Shown here: positions 37,079 to 45,077 of the stretch, piece by piece
Layout of the letters: each line of letters starts with the position of its first letter
How positions within the stretch are numbered: the stretch's first letter is position 1
Assembly (NCBI RefSeq): GCF_040409955.1
Contig: NZ_CP123388.1
Location: forward strand, 1 to 64,000
Length of the DNA stretch: 64,000 bases
Direction: 5' to 3'
Origin: Salipiger sp. H15
Lineage (GTDB): Bacteria > Pseudomonadota > Alphaproteobacteria > Rhodobacterales > Rhodobacteraceae
Program-made: the position numbers and the translations under genes
The notes under the pieces: generated by a model
What the model was told of the DNA's origin: nothing
Databases searched by the model: none
Seen by the model: the letters and a program-made list of their open reading frames with translations, nothing else

Positions 37079-37483
37079 CCGGCCGCTCCCGCCGTCCCTG
37101 CGGGATGGCGGGAGCATCACCGCGACCGCGACAAGCCCCGCCGCCAGCACACCGAGCCCGAGCCGCAGCCCGGTGCGACCCCCGACGCGCGGCAGCACCA
37201 GCGCGGCCAGCGGCAGGGCGGCCTGCGCAGCGGGCAACGGCGGCGGCCTCCGGTCCCGGCGGGCGCGCAGGATCGCCAGTATCGCCAGCCCCGTAACCAG
37301 CAGGGCCGCGCAGAGGGCAAGGAGCGCCCAGCCCAGCCCAAGGGCGGGGCGCAGCAGCGCGACGAGGCCGAGAACGAGGCAGACCCACGCCGTCAGCAAC
37401 AGGACGCAGAGCACCGCGAGCAATGCCGCGTCGCGCGCCCCCGACGCCATCGCAACGGCGATGCGCTCGCGGAAAAGGCTCAT
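37070..37483 (-). CDS. Small membrane protein, phage-holin/DUF1469-like
   Basis: The 137-residue protein has two strong adjacent helices (about residues 20-45 and 50-72: ALLAVLCVLLLTAWVCLVLGLVALL type), a basic stretch with RARRDRR, and another hydrophobic C-terminal segment. Layout and its partner (a short coiled-coil plus one-helix protein encoded upstream with a 4-nt overlap) fit the YqjE/YqjD-like pair of inner-membrane stress proteins. Family assignment rests on topology and context only. Confidence 0.6.
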   Translation of the reverse strand: MSLFRERIAVAMASGARDAALLAVLCVLLLTAWVCLVLGLVALLRPALGLGWALLALCAALLVTGLAILAILRARRDRRPPPLPAAQAALPLAALVLPRVGGRTGLRLGLGVLAAGLVAVAVMLPPSRRDGGSGRSL

Positions 37484-37818
37484 TCGCGGCGGTGCAGGAG
37501 CAGCCCCAGCACGAGGCCGAAGCCGATCACCCCGAGCAGCCCGCCGAGGTAGCCTGCCGGATGGTCCCGGACGCTGCGCTCGACGCGCTTCTCGAGCCGC
37601 GACAGGCGGATCTCGATCTCCCGCAGGACGCGCCGCCCCTCGGTGAGCATCTGGTCCGAGGTCATCCCGAGTTTCATCCCGGCATCACCGACCCGGGCCT
37701 CGCCGAAGTCCCGCAGCCGCGCGCCGAGCAGATGCGCGGCCTCGCGCAATTCGCGCAGTTCGACCGCCTCGTCCCCCTGCCGGGTGTCGGGGTCCCTTGT
37801 TCGAACATCGTCAGGCAT
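37480..37818 (-). CDS. DUF883/ElaB-YqjD-like membrane-anchored protein
   Basis: The 112-residue protein has a hydrophilic, charged helix-forming body (VELRELREAAHLLGARLRDFG, then a second heptad-like stretch REIEIRLSRLEKRVERSVRD) followed by HPAGYLGGLLGVIGFGLVLGLLL, a single C-terminal membrane anchor with a glycine-rich helix. This is the architecture of the YqjD/ElaB family, which in E. coli binds ribosomes in stationary phase. The ATG at 37818 has AGGAG at good spacing. It is the first gene of a two-gene minus-strand unit and divergent from hsp20-lon, with FNR-like sequences between. Confidence 0.65.
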   Translation of the reverse strand: MPDDVRTRDPDTRQGDEAVELRELREAAHLLGARLRDFGEARVGDAGMKLGMTSDQMLTEGRRVLREIEIRLSRLEKRVERSVRDHPAGYLGGLLGVIGFGLVLGLLLHRRE

Positions 37819-37905
37819 CGTGTCGCTCCTTTCGTGGCGGACGGGAGGGCCAGCGCGGCATCCCCCCATCTGTCGTCACAGTGACGCGAAGGCCGCGCGC
37901 GGGCA

Positions 37906-37919
37906 TTGACTGCCGACAA
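37906..37919. promoter_or_regulatory. FNR-like site (variant) in DUF883/hsp20 spacer
   Basis: TTGACTGCCGACAA has a perfect first half and the variant second half GACAA. It lies 88 nt upstream of the DUF883-like gene (minus) and 114 nt upstream of hsp20. The same GACAA variant recurs at 37965 and 52001. Confidence 0.45.
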
Positions 37920-37964
37920 CACGGGCGCCGCCCTGCCCTCCCGTAGACATTCCGACCCGCGGAA

Positions 37965-37978
37965 TTGCGCGCCGACAA
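37965..37978. promoter_or_regulatory. FNR-like site (variant) before hsp20-lon
   Basis: TTGCGCGCCGACAA has its centre 61 nt before the hsp20 start codon. It is a weak match alone, but the position equals that of the ppsA site. Confidence 0.4.
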
Positions 37979-38032
37979 TGCCCCCGCCCGCGAAAGGGCG
38001 CAGAACGCCCGAAGCGGGTCGGAGGAGTCCAG

Positions 38033-38437
38033 ATGATCTCGCAGGCGATACAGAACCGCATGCTCGCGGACGCGCTGCACCGGCTGGGGCGGCTCGACCA
38101 GTTGCGGCAGGTGGCGTTCGGGCTCGGCCAGCCGATGACCTGGGAGCCGCCGCTCGATCTCATCGAGACCGCGACCGAACTCGTGGCTTACGTGGTGCTG
38201 CCCGGCGTCGACCCCGCCTCGGTCGAGATCGAGGTCGCGGGCGGAACCCTGACGCTGCGCGGGCTCCGGGCCCGGCCGAGCGAGCTCGGGGCTGCCTCGA
38301 TCCTGCGGCTGGAACTGCCCTGGGGCCGCTTCGAGCGCCGGGTGGTGATCCCCGACATGCCCTACCGGGTCACGCGCGAAACCGCCCCGGGCTGCCTCGT
38401 CGTCCGGCTCGCAAAGCTGCCGGAGGAGCGATCATGA
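38033..38437 (+). CDS. Hsp20/alpha-crystallin small heat shock protein
   Basis: The 134-residue protein has an N-terminal helical stretch (residues 1-35) and an alpha-crystallin domain from PPLDLIETATELVAYVVLPGVD, then VEIEVAGGTLTLRG, and ELPWGRFERRVVIPD. The GxLxxxxP-like end reads GCLVVRLAKLPE. It holds unfolding proteins in a refoldable state. An unusually short C-terminal tail without an obvious IxI motif is notable. A GGAGGA ribosome site lies before the ATG. The stop overlaps the Lon start by 4 nt, coupling chaperone and protease. Confidence 0.85.
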   Translation: MISQAIQNRMLADALHRLGRLDQLRQVAFGLGQPMTWEPPLDLIETATELVAYVVLPGVDPASVEIEVAGGTLTLRGLRARPSELGAASILRLELPWGRFERRVVIPDMPYRVTRETAPGCLVVRLAKLPEERS

Positions 38438-40824
38438 CCGACAAGACCGCGCCGAGCCCCGACAAGGCGGACACCGGCTTCGCGATCCCCGAGGACGCGC
38501 TGATCCTTCTGCCGGTGCGCAATTTCGTGGGCTTTCCCGGAACCGTCTTCCCGCTTTCGATCGGCCGGCTCACCTCGGTCGCCGGGGTCGAGCGCGCGGT
38601 GCGGGACGATCTGCCGATCGGCGTCATCCTGCAGCGCACGCCGGAGGAGGACACGCCCGACGCGGCGGGGCTCCACGCCATGGGATGCGCCGCCGAGATC
38701 CTGCGCTACATCACCACCTCAGAGGAAGGGCGGCACCTGATCTGCCGCGGCGCCGGAAGGTTCCGGCTGGTCGAGCTGCTTCCCGACGCCCCCTTCCTCG
38801 TCGGCCGGGTCGAGCCCGTCGAGGACGTCCACGACACCCGCCCCGAGACCGAGGCCCGCTTCCTGCACCTGCGCGATCTGGCCGTGCAGCTGCTGCACAT
38901 GCTGCCCGAGGCGCCCGAGGGGCTGGCCGACTCCGTCGCCCAGATCGACGATCCGGGCTATCTTGCCGATCTCGCCGCGGGCTACACCGACATGTCCACC
39001 GAGGAGCGGCAGGAGCTGCTCGAGACCGTGGACATCGCCGCCCGGATCGAGACGATGACCCGCAAGCTGAGCCGCCGGGTCGAGGTGCTGCGCATCACCC
39101 GCGAGATCAGCGCGCAGGCCCGCGAAGAGCTGGAGGGGCGCCACCGCGAGGTGATCCTGCGCGAACAGCTTGCCGCGATCCGCCGCGAGCTGGGCGAGAC
39201 CGGCACGAACGGCGGCGAGGACCTCGCCGAGCTCTCGCGCGCCATCATCGCCGCAGGCATGCCCGAGGAGACCGAGAAGCAGGCGCTGGCCGAGCTTGGC
39301 CGCTACGAGAGCATGGGTCAGGGCAGCGCCGAGGCCGCGATGCTGCGCGGCTGGCTCGACTGGATGATCGGCCTGCCGTGGCGGCTTCCCGAGGAGGCCG
39401 GCATCGACCTTGCCACGGCGCGGCGCATCCTCGACGCCGATCACTACGGGCTCGAGAAGATCAAGGCGCGGATCATAGAATACCTCGCGGTGCGCCGCCT
39501 CGCCCCGGCGGGCAAGGCGCCGATCCTGTGTTTCGTCGGCCCGCCGGGCGTGGGCAAGACCTCTCTTGGCCAGAGCATCGCGCGGGCGCTGCGGCGTCCC
39601 TTCGCGCGGCTCAGCCTCGGCGGCGTCCATGACGAGGCCGAAATCCGGGGCCACCGCCGCACTTATGTCGGCGCGATGCCCGGCATGGTGATCCAGCAGA
39701 TCCGCCGCGCCGGGGCGCGCAACTGCGTGATGATGCTCGACGAGATCGACAAGATGGGCCACGGGATCGGCGGCGATCCCTCGGCCGCGCTGCTCGAGGT
39801 GCTGGACCCGGCGCAGAACTCGACCTTCCACGACAATTACCTCGGCACCGATTTCGACCTGTCGCATGTCGTGTTCCTCTGCACCGCCAACACGCTCGAG
39901 ACCGTGCTCGCGCCGCTGCGCGACCGGATGGAGATCATCGCCCTGCCCGGCTATCTCGAGGAGGAGAAGCTCGAGATAGCCCGGCGCTACCTCGTCCCCG
40001 CGCAGCTTGCCGCGACCGGGCTTACCGCCGAACAGGTGCGGATCGAGGACGCGGCGCTGCATTCGGTGATCCGCGGCTACACGCGCGAGGCGGGCGTGCG
40101 CGGGCTCGAGCGGCAGATCGGCGCGCTGCTGCGCCACGTGGCGGTGGGCTTCGCCGAAGGCAGCACCGACGCGCGCACCATCCTTGCGGGCGACCTGCCG
40201 GGCATGCTGGGCGCGCCGCGTTTCGAGAACGAGACCGCCCTGCGCACCGGCCTGCCGGGGGTGGCCACCGGCCTTGCCTGGACCCCGGTCGGCGGCGACA
40301 TCCTCTTCATAGAGGCCAGCCGGGTGCCGGGAAAGGGGCGCCTGATCCTCACCGGGCAGCTTGGCGAGGTGATGCGGGAAAGCGCGCAGGCCGGGGTGAC
40401 GCTGGTCAAGGCCCGCGCCCGCAGCCTTGGCATCGACCCCGAGCTCTTCGAGACCTCCGACATCCATGTTCACGTCCCCGCCGGCGCGACCCCCAAGGAC
40501 GGGCCGAGCGCCGGCACGGCGATCTTTGCCGCGCTCGCCTCGCTGCTGCTCGACCGCAGGCTGCGCAGCGACACGGCGATGACCGGCGAGATCTCGCTGC
40601 GCGGGCTGGTTCTGCCGGTGGGCGGCATCCGCGAGAAGGTGGTCGCGGCGGCCGCGGCGGGGATCACGCGGGTGCTGCTGCCCGAGCGGAACCGGTCCGA
40701 CCTCGAGGACATCCCCGAGGCCGCGCGCCGCCAGCTGGAATTCGTCTGGCTGAAGACCGTCGACGACGTGCTGGCCCATGCGCTGGAGCCGGAGGCGGGC
40801 GCAGGGGCGGAGTCGGCGGCCTGA
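38434..40824 (+). CDS. lon: ATP-dependent Lon protease
   Basis: The 796-residue protein has the LonA order: substrate-binding LON domain (ILLPVRNFVGFPGTVFPLSIGR to about 205), a coiled-coil linker (REEL-EGRHREVILREQLAAIRREL), AAA+ domain with Walker A GPPGVGKT (369-376) and Walker B MMLDEIDKM, sensor region, and protease domain with the Ser-Lys dyad S692 (PKDGPSAGTAIF) and K735. It degrades damaged proteins. As a cotranscribed partner of a small heat shock protein it is likely an accessory Lon, additional to the housekeeping copy. Convergent with the DUF2267 gene 18 nt away. Confidence 0.92.
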   Translation: MTDKTAPSPDKADTGFAIPEDALILLPVRNFVGFPGTVFPLSIGRLTSVAGVERAVRDDLPIGVILQRTPEEDTPDAAGLHAMGCAAEILRYITTSEEGRHLICRGAGRFRLVELLPDAPFLVGRVEPVEDVHDTRPETEARFLHLRDLAVQLLHMLPEAPEGLADSVAQIDDPGYLADLAAGYTDMSTEERQELLETVDIAARIETMTRKLSRRVEVLRITREISAQAREELEGRHREVILREQLAAIRRELGETGTNGGEDLAELSRAIIAAGMPEETEKQALAELGRYESMGQGSAEAAMLRGWLDWMIGLPWRLPEEAGIDLATARRILDADHYGLEKIKARIIEYLAVRRLAPAGKAPILCFVGPPGVGKTSLGQSIARALRRPFARLSLGGVHDEAEIRGHRRTYVGAMPGMVIQQIRRAGARNCVMMLDEIDKMGHGIGGDPSAALLEVLDPAQNSTFHDNYLGTDFDLSHVVFLCTANTLETVLAPLRDRMEIIALPGYLEEEKLEIARRYLVPAQLAATGLTAEQVRIEDAALHSVIRGYTREAGVRGLERQIGALLRHVAVGFAEGSTDARTILAGDLPGMLGAPRFENETALRTGLPGVATGLAWTPVGGDILFIEASRVPGKGRLILTGQLGEVMRESAQAGVTLVKARARSLGIDPELFETSDIHVHVPAGATPKDGPSAGTAIFAALASLLLDRRLRSDTAMTGEISLRGLVLPVGGIREKVVAAAAAGITRVLLPERNRSDLEDIPEAARRQLEFVWLKTVDDVLAHALEPEAGAGAESAA

Positions 40825-40842
40825 GCGTGGCGGCCCCGCCGC

Positions 40843-41268
40843 TCATTGCCACAGGGCGTGCAGCGGCCCGCGCATGGCGTTGCTCACGTGGTCGATCTCG
40901 CCCATCGAGACCTTTCGGCGCAAGAGGTCGAAGACCGCCGCCACGGCGCGTTCCGGATTCTCGAGCGGATCGCGGCTGAAGGCACCCCCGACGCGCGCGA
41001 GGAAATCCGCCTTGCTGCGCGGATGGACGGGGGTCTTCGACGGGGTCCAGTTGGCGTAGTAGATGCCGCGGATGATCAGCGGCAGCTGCGCCCCGAGCGC
41101 GGCGGCCTCCTCGACCCCGAGGTAGTCGCGCAGCGCGTGCAGGGTTTCGGTCAGGAGCAGGTAGGCCCGCCCTTTCTCGCGCCACTGGAGATCGTCGCAG
41201 AGCAGGTTCAGCCACTCGGCGACCACCTGCGGCGCCGTGTCTATGGCGGTGTGCCCCGTGCCCTTCAT
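40843..41268 (-). CDS. DUF2267 protein
   Basis: The 141-residue protein is helical, with two half-repeats of the DUF2267 kind: APQVVAEWLNLLCDDLQW and RAYLLLTETLHALRDYLGVEEAAALGAQLPLIIRGIYYANW, then PERAVAAVFDLLRRKVSMGEIDHVSNAM. The fold and function are not established; members are often next to Hsp20 or universal stress protein genes. The ATG at 41268 follows AGGAGAG. The FNR-like palindrome at 41328-41341 has its centre 66 nt upstream. Confidence 0.8.
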   Translation of the reverse strand: MKGTGHTAIDTAPQVVAEWLNLLCDDLQWREKGRAYLLLTETLHALRDYLGVEEAAALGAQLPLIIRGIYYANWTPSKTPVHPRSKADFLARVGGAFSRDPLENPERAVAAVFDLLRRKVSMGEIDHVSNAMRGPLHALWQ

Positions 41269-41327
41269 CGCGGCTCTCCTTCCGGTCCGGCCCCGTGACC
41301 AGCATGTCCGGCCCGGGCGGCGGCGCA

Positions 41328-41341
41328 TTGACCAAGGTCAA
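41328..41341. promoter_or_regulatory. FNR-like site before DUF2267 gene
   Basis: TTGACCAAGGTCAA is a perfect 5+4+5 palindrome, centred 66 nt before the DUF2267 start on the minus strand. Confidence 0.7.
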
Positions 41342-41380
41342 GTCTGCCCCGCCGCCGGGGCTGCAATGCCCGCGCAGTGG

Positions 41381-41394
41381 TTGACCATCATCAA
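41381..41394. promoter_or_regulatory. FNR-like site before second hsp20
   Basis: TTGACCATCATCAA fits TTGAY-N4-RTCAA exactly. It is 53 nt (centre to centre) from the neighbouring site and about 171 nt before the hsp20 start, in a long leader. Confidence 0.65.
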
Positions 41395-41558
41395 TGCGCG
41401 CCGGGCCGAAAAGGCCGACTCTGCAGACAGTTCGCGGCTCAGCCGTCGCTGAGTCCATCCCGGCCCCCCAGCCGGGCCCGCGAACACCGCCGCCGACCGG
41501 CCTGTCCCCGTTCCTCAGCGCCCGTCGGCGGCCCCCCGCATCTGCATTGGAGGCCACC

Positions 41559-42089
41559 ATGTCCACGAAAACCGACGTCCCCGTTTCCCGGGAGGCCAGG
41601 CCGCCGCGCGGGCCGCAGCCGGGCTCGTCGCTCGGCCACTGGGCCGGGTTTGGCAGCCTGCGCGACGAGATGGAGCGGCTCTTCGATGCCTTCGAGCCGC
41701 GGCAGTGGTTCGACAAGGTCCCGGGGCGCCCGCCGATGATGACCTCGGAATTCGTGCTCAGCCCCGCCCTGGACCTTGCCGAGACCGACAGCGGCTACCT
41801 GATCACCGCCGAGTTGCCGGGCCTCGACGCCGACCAGGTCGCGGTCAGCATCGGCAACGGCAGCCTGACCATCAGCGGCGAGAAATCCGCCGAGGAGAAG
41901 ACCGCCGAGGGCACCTACCACCTACGCGAACGCCGCTGGGGCAGCTTCCAGCGCAGCATCCGCCTGCCGCAGGACGTGGACCGCGACAAGGTCGAGGCGG
42001 AATTCGCCAACGGCGTGCTGAAGGTGACCCTGCCGAAATCCGCCGAGGCCCTGGCGTCGACGCGGAAAATCGACGTGAAGTCCGCCTGA
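41559..42089 (+). CDS. Hsp20/alpha-crystallin small heat shock protein (second copy)
   Basis: The 176-residue protein has a proline-rich, charged N-terminus followed by an amphipathic segment FGSLRDEMERLFDAFEP. The full alpha-crystallin domain shows ALDLAETDSGYLITAELPGLD, VSIGNGSLTISGEK, YHLRERRWGSFQRSIRLPQDVD and FANGVLKVTLPK. The classical order makes it a standard class A Hsp20. The ATG at 41559 is preceded by GGAGG; an in-frame start 165 nt upstream would put the FNR-like site inside the gene. It differs greatly from the Lon-linked Hsp20, so the two are not a recent duplication. Confidence 0.88.
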   Translation: MSTKTDVPVSREARPPRGPQPGSSLGHWAGFGSLRDEMERLFDAFEPRQWFDKVPGRPPMMTSEFVLSPALDLAETDSGYLITAELPGLDADQVAVSIGNGSLTISGEKSAEEKTAEGTYHLRERRWGSFQRSIRLPQDVDRDKVEAEFANGVLKVTLPKSAEALASTRKIDVKSA

Positions 42090-42243
42090 TAGCGGAATTC
42101 TCCGGCGGCCCCGCGCGGGGCCCCGGGGGGTGGGCCCGGACGCCGGGCCGCTCTGCACAATTCTACTCAATTCTCGGGGTTACTTCACATTCCAACCCCT
42201 GAAATCATCTCCCTCGCCACGTCTATCCGAGGGGGGGACCCAC
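42090..42243 (+). promoter_or_regulatory. Spacer before the Crp/Fnr gene
   Basis: The spacer begins with a GC palindrome GGCCCCGCGCGGGGCC (42107-42122) that could form a short terminator stem for hsp20. A less GC-rich segment with GGGGTT/AACCCC arms (42176-42199) follows, then GAGGGGGGG before the ATG. No FNR-like box is present, so the regulator gene does not appear to be autoregulated through that motif. Confidence 0.4.
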
Positions 42244-43140
42244 ATGATGCACCATCAGTCAGACACGGGTCGCTGTCGCCATTGCGCCGCCAGACGGTCC
42301 GGTTTCTGCAGTCTCCTCGACCCGCACTCGGTCGAGGAACTCGCAAGCCGAAGCACGCTCGCGGAATATCCGCGGGAAACCGAAATCGTCCTGCAGGGCG
42401 AACCGCTCGACAAGGTCGGGATCATCGCGAGCGGCATGGTCAAGCTGGGCACCGTGACCGAGGGCGGCGACGAGCACCTGCTGCAGATCACCCGCAGCGG
42501 TCAGCTGATCTCGGTCCCCGAGAACACCCGGAGCCGCTATTCCTGGGTGACGGTGACCGACACCAAGGTGTGCTGGATGCCGCGCAGCACCTGGGACCAG
42601 TTCCTGCAGGAGCAACCGCACCATTTCCGCTGCTACATGGTGATGATGCGCTACCAGCTCGAGCAGATGCAGCTTTCGGTGATGAACATGCGCGGGCGCA
42701 GCACGCTGCAGCGCCTGGCCTTCTGGATCCTCGACGAGCTCGCCGCCTCCGAGACCGGCGAGACCGGCACGCTGCACATCCGCCTGAGCCGCCGCGACCT
42801 GGCCTCGCTGCTCGACATGACCGTCGAGACGCTCTGCCGGTCCCTGCACAAGCTGCACGACAAGCGCGCCATCGAGCTGCTCTCGCCCGACCACCTGAAC
42901 GTCCTTGACCCGATGAAGCTCCGGCTCGTGGCCCGGTCCCACGAGGAGGGGTTCGAGGCGCCTCTCGCCCAGCCGCAGGCCGTTCCCTCCGCGAGGGACT
43001 GGACCAACTGGAGCGCCGCCACCCCCTCCGCCGCGCGCGATCCGCGCGGGCTGGCCCTGCAGATGCGGGAGGCGCGCGCCGAGGGTGACCTGCCGGCCCC
43101 GAAGCCGCACCCGCGGCCGCCGGGCAAGCCGCAAGGCTAG
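42244..43140 (+). CDS. Crp/Fnr-family regulator with candidate Fe-S cysteines
   Basis: The 298-residue regulator has N-terminal cysteines C11, C14 and C22 (RCRHCAARRSGFCSLLD) and C110 in the cyclic-nucleotide-like barrel, spaced as in oxygen-sensing Fnr proteins that bind a [4Fe-4S] cluster. The barrel spans about 25-130 and the dimer helix follows. The winged helix has LSRRDLASLLDMTVETLCRSLHKL, where E-T-L-C-R takes the place of the ETxSR recognition helix that reads TTGAY half-sites. A Pro/Arg-rich C-terminal extension of about 60 residues is unusual. It is the obvious candidate for the FNR-like boxes around it. Oxygen sensing is inferred, not shown. Confidence 0.87.
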   Translation: MMHHQSDTGRCRHCAARRSGFCSLLDPHSVEELASRSTLAEYPRETEIVLQGEPLDKVGIIASGMVKLGTVTEGGDEHLLQITRSGQLISVPENTRSRYSWVTVTDTKVCWMPRSTWDQFLQEQPHHFRCYMVMMRYQLEQMQLSVMNMRGRSTLQRLAFWILDELAASETGETGTLHIRLSRRDLASLLDMTVETLCRSLHKLHDKRAIELLSPDHLNVLDPMKLRLVARSHEEGFEAPLAQPQAVPSARDWTNWSAATPSAARDPRGLALQMREARAEGDLPAPKPHPRPPGKPQG

Positions 43141-43268
43141 CGCCGCAGGCGTGCAATACCCGTCCACGGGCCGCGACCGGGGCTGTACCTGCGCCGCGCT
43201 TCGCTCCAAGATGGCCGTGATCATCGGCCCCGGCGGTCCGTGCCGCCCCACGCACGAAAGCAGCGATC

Positions 43269-45077
43269 ATGCCCGATCCCGTCCCGCACCCCGCCATCGC
43301 ACCGTCGCCGCGAGAGGTCGCGCCGCCGCCCCTGCCCACCTGCGCCCCGCCCGAAACCCCGGACGTCTGGCAGCATGACGGCTTCCATGCCAGCCTCGAC
43401 CGGGCGCTGTCCTCGGCGCGGGCACGCCTCACCATGGGCGTCTCGCCCTACGCGGCGGCCTCGGCCTGGCAGGCCTGGGCCGCGAACCTGCTCAAGGCGC
43501 CGGGGCGCCAGACCGATCTTGCGGAACGGTACTGGCACAACCAGTGGCAGGCGTTCAGCGGCATATGGGACAGGGGTCGCGGCTTCGTGCCCGCGAAGGA
43601 TGACCACCGCTTCGACGGCGACGGCTGGAGCAACCCGCTCGCCCGCTTCTGGATGCAGAGCTTCCTTGCGGCCGAGGACTGGTGGGAGACGAGCACGGGT
43701 CCGCAACGCGGCATGAACCCCCGCGAGAGCGCGCGCGTCGCCTTCATGGCGCGGCAGGCGCTCGATGCGATGTCACCCTCGAACGTGCCCTGGCTCAATC
43801 CCGACGTGCTCAACCGGCTGGTCGAAACCGGCGGCCGCTGCCTCCTCGACGGGGCGAGCCTGCTTGCAGAGGACTGGCTGCGCGACGGCGTGCTGCACTC
43901 AGAACAGCCCGAGACCTTCGTTCCGGGCCACGAGGTCGCCTGCACCCCGGGCACGGTGATCTTCCGCAACCACCTCTTCGAGCTGATCCAGTACGCGCCC
44001 GCCACCGGCACCGTGCAGGCCGAGCCGATCCTCATCGTGCCCGCCTGGATCATGAAATACTACATCCTCGACCTCAGCCCGGAGAACTCGCTGATCCGCC
44101 ACCTCGTGGCGCAGGGGTTCACCGTGTTCTGCATCTCCTGGCTCAACCCGGGAGCGGAGGAGCGCGACCTCTCGCTCGACGAGTACCGCCGCGACGGGGT
44201 GCTCGCCGCGCTGGACGCCATCGCGCGGGTCTGCCCGCAGAGCAGCGTCCACGCCTGCGGCTACTGCCTCGGCGGGACCATCCTCGCGATCACCGCCGCC
44301 ACGATGGCCCGCGACGGCGACGAACGGCTTGCCTCGATCACCCTGCTCGCCGCGCAGACCGATTTCTCGGAGGCGGGCGAGCTGATGCTCTTCGTGGACG
44401 AGACGCAGATCGCCTATCTCGAGGATCTCATGTGGGCGCAGGGCTACCTCGACCAGCGGCAGATGGCCGGCACCTTCCGCGTGCTGCGCGACCGCGACCT
44501 GATCTGGTCGCGCCTTGTGCGGCGCTACCTGATGGGTGAGGAGGAGCAGGAATTCGACATCGGCGCCTGGAGCAAGGATGCCACGCGCATGCCCTACCGG
44601 ATGCATTCCGAGTACCTGCGCGGCCTCTTCCTCGAGAACCGGCTGACCGCGGGCCGTTTCGCCGTCGAGGGCCGGGTCATCGCGCTGAAGGACATCTCGG
44701 CGCCGCTCTTCGTGCTTGCCACCGAGAAGGACCACATCGCGCCCTGGCGCTCGGTCTACAAGACCGCGCTCTTCACCGATGGCGACATGACCTTCGCGCT
44801 TGTCAGCGGCGGCCACAACGGCGGGATCCTGAGCCCGCCGGGCGAGGCGCGGCGCCGCTTCCGGCTCGGCCAACGGCCCGAGGGCGCGCCCTACGTCGGG
44901 CCGGACGACTGGCATGCCCGCCACGCGCAGCACGAGGGGTCGTGGTGGCCGCACTGGGTCGACTGGCTGTGCGCGAAGGGCTCTGATCGGCAGGTTCCGC
45001 CGCCGCCGACGGGCGTGCCCGGCACCGAGCTCGCGCCGCTCTGCCCGGCGCCGGGCCTCTATGTCCTCCAGCGCTGA
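43269..45077 (+). CDS. phaC: Poly(3-hydroxyalkanoate) synthase, class I-like
   Basis: The 602-residue enzyme polymerises (R)-3-hydroxyacyl-CoA. The N-terminal PhaC domain includes NPRESARVAFMARQALDAMSPSNVPWLNPDV near 150-180. The alpha/beta-hydrolase core has the lipase-like box GYCLGG with nucleophile C333 and the conserved WLNPG segment upstream. The catalytic Asp and His regions appear as TEKDHIAPW and SGGHNGGILSPPG. It overlaps the depolymerase gene by 17 nt. No phaR or phasin gene is visible nearby, and phaAB are absent, so monomers must come from elsewhere. PHA can store carbon and reductant when oxygen is limiting, consistent with the stress-island setting. Confidence 0.9.
   Translation: MPDPVPHPAIAPSPREVAPPPLPTCAPPETPDVWQHDGFHASLDRALSSARARLTMGVSPYAAASAWQAWAANLLKAPGRQTDLAERYWHNQWQAFSGIWDRGRGFVPAKDDHRFDGDGWSNPLARFWMQSFLAAEDWWETSTGPQRGMNPRESARVAFMARQALDAMSPSNVPWLNPDVLNRLVETGGRCLLDGASLLAEDWLRDGVLHSEQPETFVPGHEVACTPGTVIFRNHLFELIQYAPATGTVQAEPILIVPAWIMKYYILDLSPENSLIRHLVAQGFTVFCISWLNPGAEERDLSLDEYRRDGVLAALDAIARVCPQSSVHACGYCLGGTILAITAATMARDGDERLASITLLAAQTDFSEAGELMLFVDETQIAYLEDLMWAQGYLDQRQMAGTFRVLRDRDLIWSRLVRRYLMGEEEQEFDIGAWSKDATRMPYRMHSEYLRGLFLENRLTAGRFAVEGRVIALKDISAPLFVLATEKDHIAPWRSVYKTALFTDGDMTFALVSGGHNGGILSPPGEARRRFRLGQRPEGAPYVGPDDWHARHAQHEGSWWPHWVDWLCAKGSDRQVPPPPTGVPGTELAPLCPAPGLYVLQR

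Noticed and set aside
42107-42122. GGCCCCGCGCGGGGCC palindrome considered as a terminator of the second hsp20
   Set aside because: Only about six pairs remain once a loop is allowed and no T-run follows, so it was mentioned only as part of the spacer.
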